This document shows, piece by piece, positions 60,058-64,000 of a stretch of 64,000 nt of DNA. Position 1 is the stretch's first letter; each line of letters opens with the position of its first letter. This DNA comes from Diploscapter coronatus (taxonomy: Eukaryota; Nematoda; Chromadorea; Rhabditida; Rhabditidae): assembly GCA_964036155.1 (NCBI GenBank), contig OZ038422.1, positions 7,463,201 through 7,527,200 on the forward strand, given 5' to 3'. The position numbers were made by a program, and so were the translations under genes. The notes beneath the pieces were generated by a model. The model had not been told where the DNA came from. It saw nothing but the letters and a program-made list of their open reading frames with translations, and did no database searches.

Positions 60058-63000
60058 ATGTTCTACATTAATTTAATAATTGTTCTATCATATCTACCAA
60101 TTTCTACCTCACAATCTACTGATAATGCGGCATCATCAAGCGGGCAGGACTCGCCTTCGTATTTTGCTAGAGCTAGAAATGGAAGACTTCAACAGCTGAA
60201 TTCAGGTTAGTCGATAATTTATGAGGTTTAGATTGCACATCAGCGAACTATTTTATGACATTGGTGTTATTTTCGATTTTGGTTTAGAAAAGCATATAAA
60301 TGACATGTTCTTGTTTTCTTTTGAACAGCAGTCCATGGCTTCTCAGGACAAATAACACTGACTAGTAATTTTTACTAGCCACTACTAACCAGTGTTGCTC
60401 AAAAATTGTTTTTACTGTGAAGTTAAAGCGGCAATTTCTTATCTGTTTCTAACAGTTTTAATCAGTAAGAAAATATTGACCAGGCAAAGTACCGTTATGG
60501 CAGTCACTTAAGTTATTGTTTGCCAATTACTGGCGAGTTTTAGCCAGTATCGAACAGTAATTTTTCTTGAGTTACCAGCAAAAGTTATACAGAATAGGAA
60601 ATGGGGTCTTCGAGAAAAAAAGCCCTTGATTTTGTAGGCATCATATTTGATTTCCACTTCGAAAATTTGATATCAATTATTTAATCCTTAAAATGTCTAA
60701 AGTTTAGTCATCGAATACCCTTAAATTGGATGAGCAAATCCGCATTCAATTTTCTCATCAATAATAAAATGATGCTAATTCATCATTCTCCGAAATGAAT
60801 CAAGAATATGAACTTTCAGAACTATTTGCGAGTCACGTCACTTACGAACCATACTCGGTTCCAACCGCCCCTAATCCAAATCGAGTTCTCCGTGAACAAC
60901 CAGCTCCAATTTATATCAATCAAGCTATGGCGAATTCACCAATCTTGGCTGAAGGCGTTTCGCAGTCGAATCAGAATCAAGAAAAAATTATTCAGGTTAG
61001 AAGTTTATTCTTTCAAAAGTGTTTCAATGAGTTTTTCCAGACAAGTGATTTCTTCCCTGATCCTAATTTTATTGCTCAACAGCGTCAGATCAACCCTAAC
61101 TTTGGTCACAATCTTGTAAACTCAAACCAGAACAATGGCCAAAATCCTGGGAATTCGGGGAGTTCTGGAGCCAATAGCGGAAGCAACTATAACAACGGTA
61201 ATAATTCGTCGAGTTGGTCCTCAAATTCTGGAGCCTTCACCGGATCAAGCTCAAATCAAAAGGCAATTCTGATCTCTAGAGCCCTCGGGGCAGATTACAA
61301 ATATGGAAGTCAGAATCCCGGAAGTGGGAATGGAAATGGAAATGGCAATGGAAATCAGCCACAACCTGGACAAGGAAAAAATGTGGTCATCGCTCCAGGA
61401 AATGGATGGCAACCTTTCCCTGGTTCAAACTCTGGAGGTCAGGAGCAGCAGACATTCGGCAATCAAAATGGATTCTCGCCAAATCCTGGAGCAAGTGCAG
61501 GAAGCTCGAATAACAACGGAAATATTGCTCAGCCACAACCTGGGCAAAATGTTGTCGTATCTAGTGGAGGAAGGAACAATAACAACGGATGGCAGCCCTT
61601 CCCGAACTCAAATTCCGGAAGTCCTCAATCACAATCTGGAAACTTCGGTCAGGAGCAGCAGACATTCGGCAATCAAAATGGGTTCTTGCCAAATCCTGCA
61701 ACAAGCCCTGGAAATTCGAATAACGGAAATGGTGCTCAACCTCAGCCCGGACAAAATGTTGTCGTGTCTAATGGAGGAAGGAGCAGTGACAACGGATGGC
61801 AGCCCTTCCCGAACTCAAATTCCGGAAGTTCTCAATCACAGTCTGGAAACTTCGGTCTGCAGCAGCAGAATAATGGGCAGTTCGGGGGAAACCCAGCTCC
61901 AAGCGGCAATCAACAACCAAACGGATTCGGTAGTGGGCAAAATATCGTTAATGTCCCAAATCCTCAAGGTCAAGGGAATAGCGGTGGTGGGTTTTCGGCG
62001 AGTAACGGTCAGGAAACTCAAACTACTGGGTTTGGCAGCACCAACAACTTCGCTTCCAACAATGGAGTTCAGTCACAAGGGACGACTTCGCAAAGCAATA
62101 ATGGATTTCCCGATCAATCGACCCAGCAACAGCCGCTGACTCAAGTCGATCAATCATTCGTCAATCAGATTCGCGATCTCTGGAATCAATACTTCGGAAA
62201 CAATGCCCAGGAAAGTGGAAGCAGCACCCCCGCTCAATCGACAGCATCTCCATCTTCTGTCTTGAATAACGAACCACACAAGTTCTTGCCGAACCCAGCA
62301 GCACTTGAAAACAATATGGTTATTCCAAGTTCGACCAATCAAAACTCCGCTTCAACTCAAGATAACTCTGCACAACGTGACTTTGTCTATGTCTATCCTG
62401 ATGCAAGAAGTCTGCAAGATCCTAGGTTCTCTCTGAATCTATTAAGCGACCCATCGCGTCTGCCTCATTTTCTGCAAGAAGCCAATCCTGACCAAGTCTC
62501 TGCGTATCTCGCCATCACTACAAACACAGATTTGACGAAATCAGAACGAAACAGACAGCTCAACGAATGGCTTCAGCGACAGGATCCCGATGTTCAGGTG
62601 AAATTTTTATAATGTTACATATTCATAAAAATCATCAGTTATTTGAGAAGTTGTTTTTCAACGACATTATTAACTTTTGATTTGATAATATCCGAAGTCA
62701 TAATTTTTTCTGAACCAGACATATCTCCTATAAAATGTTGGATAAAAATTTCATCCATAATTTAATAAAATTTTATGTGCAACTTATAATGATAAAGTAG
62801 GGCAATTTGGACACCTTACAGTATTACAACTTTACATCATGGAGAACATTGAGTAAATAATCGTCCCTACCTTTGCTCTAACATATCCAATAGCCCCATA
62901 CTATTTACTCACGCCGTAATGTTTATATTTTCAAAATGCAACGAATTCATTGCAAAACAAATATAAGTCATAATTTTAGACATCATTTCTGGCTGCCAAC

Positions 63001-63265
63001 TCTGCACAACAGCGCATTTTGGACGAAATGGACGCAGCTCAACAGCAAGCGGAGAGTAAACTGTCATTGGAAGCAAAACAAGTGGCTCAGCAAATCAGGG
63101 TAAATTGATAAAAATGCCATTCCGCTAATTACAGCTATACTTATTTAGGCGATACGATCGAACCAGAACATGACGGTGGCGGATGAAAATCGACTCATTA
63201 CCGAAATTCTTCAGGAAGTCCCAGAAAATATTAGAAAGGAACTTCAAGGATTTGTAAATCATTAG
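60058..63265 (+). CDS. SXP/RAL-2 (DUF148) secreted protein with long Q/N/G-rich repeat
   Basis: Five exons (60058-60205, 60820-60995, 61041-62597, 62980-63099, 63149-63265) give 705 aa. The start MFYINLIIVLSYLPISTSQS is a signal peptide. Residues 110-590 form a disordered Gln/Asn/Gly/Ser-rich region with repeats of about 60 aa containing NNGWQPFPNSNSG, GQEQQTFGNQNGF and AQPQPGQNVVVS. The C-terminal 150 residues are a DUF148/SXP-RAL-2 domain: LPHFLQEANPDQVSAYLAI, TNTDLTKSERNRQLNEWLQR, FLAANSAQQRILDEM, EAKQVAQQIRAI, ENRLITEILQEV. The domain is all-helical, found almost only in nematodes, secreted, and often an antigen in parasites; its biochemical role is unclear. Family members are usually about 150-250 aa, so the 480-residue repeat insert is unusual. 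Confidence 0.9.
61300..61870 (+). repeat. Tandem coding repeats of about 180 nt
   Basis: Three diverged copies in exon 3 of the SXP/RAL-2 gene encode the order [Gly/Asn-rich]-QPQPGQNVVV-GWQPFP-NSNSGS-QEQQTFGNQNG. Copies 2 and 3 are the closest: CTTCGGTCAGGAGCAGCAGA and GGATGGCAGCCCTTCCCGAA recur exactly. A short (GGAAATGGAAATGGC) microrepeat precedes them at about 61325. Confidence 0.85.
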
Positions 63266-63680
63266 AATTTTTAAAAATAATTTATTCTGATAGCTTATCT
63301 GTAAATTATGTTTGATTTTAAAATAAAGATTTAAAAGGTGCATTTTACATTTTTCTAACAATTAATTACTTTGTATATTAATAGTATGTAGATAATTAAA
63401 AGTATTGGTCATAGAAGACGACCAACTCTACCTGTATTTTGTGATGGATTAACTATTTCTGTTATATATTTTTTAAATTTGCTCTGAAATTACTATAAAA
63501 TAAATATTGGATTTGATTACAGAATTCTTGAAATAAAATATTTATTTCAATTGCAATTTTCCCCCATCACTCATGGATGTCTTCGAGAATTGTCTGCATC
63601 ATGTGCATTGAAATTAAGTTATTATTTCACATTTTATTGAATCAAATTTCTATGAAACCTGAGATTATTATAATCAAGTT
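63266..63680. other. Convergent 3' flanks
   Basis: About 415 bases of AT-rich DNA between the SXP/RAL-2 and Kelch genes. AATAAA words occur at about 63320 and 63500-63535. No gene. Confidence 0.5.
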
Positions 63681-64000
63681 CTATTTTATGTTAACTTTTC
63701 CGACTTCACGCCATTCATTCGTTTGTGGATCGTATTCCTCGATTGAATCACACAAATTTACATAGAAAATTTTTTGAAATCTAAGTTAACAAATATTTCG
63801 TATAAAGATGTGCAAAAGCTCAACTCACCCTCCGATTGCATACAATTTTCCATTCGCAGCAACAAGCGAATGATGATATCTTGCATAATTCATATCAGCG
63901 ATTCGAGAAGTTCGACTGTCAACTGGAGCTGAGGGGTCGAAACACAGACAGGATTTGAATACATCAGCACCACTAAATATATAATGATACATTAACGAAC
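63681..64000 (-). CDS. Kelch-repeat protein, C-terminal part
   Basis: Two minus-strand exons: 63972-63829 and the last exon 63780-63681, ending in TAG. The first encodes DVFKSCLCFDPSA, then YARYHHSLVAANGKLYAIGG, the classic Kelch blade with the double glycine. The second reads CDSIEEYDPQTNEWREVGKV, the next blade strand, and ends NIK. The join at phase 2 (GG|A) is canonical. Kelch propellers of this type are mostly substrate adaptors for Cullin-3 ligases (BTB-Kelch) or actin-linked proteins; the N-terminal part lies beyond the right edge, so the subclass cannot be told. The protein ends unusually soon after the last Trp. Confidence 0.82.

Noticed and set aside
61303..62139. 278-codon alternative frame inside the SXP/RAL-2 repeat exon
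   Set aside because: It is a shadow of the Gln/Asn/Gly-rich repeat in another phase and does not connect to the DUF148 exons.
63765..63785. A non-AG acceptor before the last Kelch exon
   Set aside because: After correcting the donor phase (GGAGG|GTGAG), the upstream TTAG acceptor at 63781 is in frame and open, so the junction is canonical.

Overview
The window is nuclear DNA of a nematode, most likely a chromadorean (rhabditid-like) worm. It is AT-rich and gene-dense, and its exons are broken by about 120 short introns that mostly end in TTTTCAG. It holds worm-specific gene types: a cuticle collagen, a chondroitin-proteoglycan eggshell protein with peritrophin-A domains, an SXP/RAL-2 (DUF148) secreted protein and an SH2 tyrosine kinase of the compact nematode kind. 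Several start codons sit 4-13 nt downstream of a splice acceptor, as expected for spliced-leader trans-splicing. I cannot name the genus. All gene models were spliced by hand from reading frame, splice sites and remembered family alignments, so single junctions may be wrong.

Layout. 1-202: tail of a plus-strand gene. 2.3-5.9 kb (-): secreted protein of unknown family. 6.7-8.9 kb (-): RNF113/Cwc24-type spliceosomal RING protein. 9.2-9.8 kb (-): small basic protein, uncertain. 10.2-13.5 kb (-): SH2 tyrosine kinase, divergent from 13.9-16.3 kb (+): CPG-like eggshell proteoglycan with its own TATA box. 18.4-19.7 kb (-): SNX3-type sorting nexin, head-to-head with 20.3-24.9 kb (+): PTCD3/mS39 mitoribosomal PPR protein. 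27.1-29.4 kb (-): ABHD17/AHO-3 depalmitoylase, head-to-head with 30.2-34.1 kb (+): gp78/AMFR-type ER ubiquitin ligase. 36.1-39.3 kb (-): unknown basic protein. 41.0-42.4 kb (+): calponin/transgelin. 43.3-46.5 kb (-): Snail/Scratch (CES-1-like) zinc-finger factor. 49.3-49.9 kb (+): small membrane protein. 52.3-54.5 kb (+): cuticle collagen, tail-to-tail with 54.9-59.2 kb (-): acid sphingomyelinase. 60.1-63.3 kb (+): SXP/RAL-2 protein with a long Gln/Asn/Gly-rich repeat. 63.7 kb to the right edge (-): Kelch protein.

The genes are a mix of housekeeping and tissue functions with no shared pathway. The notable non-gene content is a set of foldback (inverted-repeat) elements: one intergenic copy with clear TA target duplications and three in introns (kinase, collagen, sphingomyelinase). 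There is also an apparent excess of GC-AG introns and of purine-AG acceptors, and one sphingomyelinase exon lacks a normal acceptor. I saw no defence system, CRISPR array, rRNA, tRNA or SL RNA gene, and no convincing wholly new multi-gene system.
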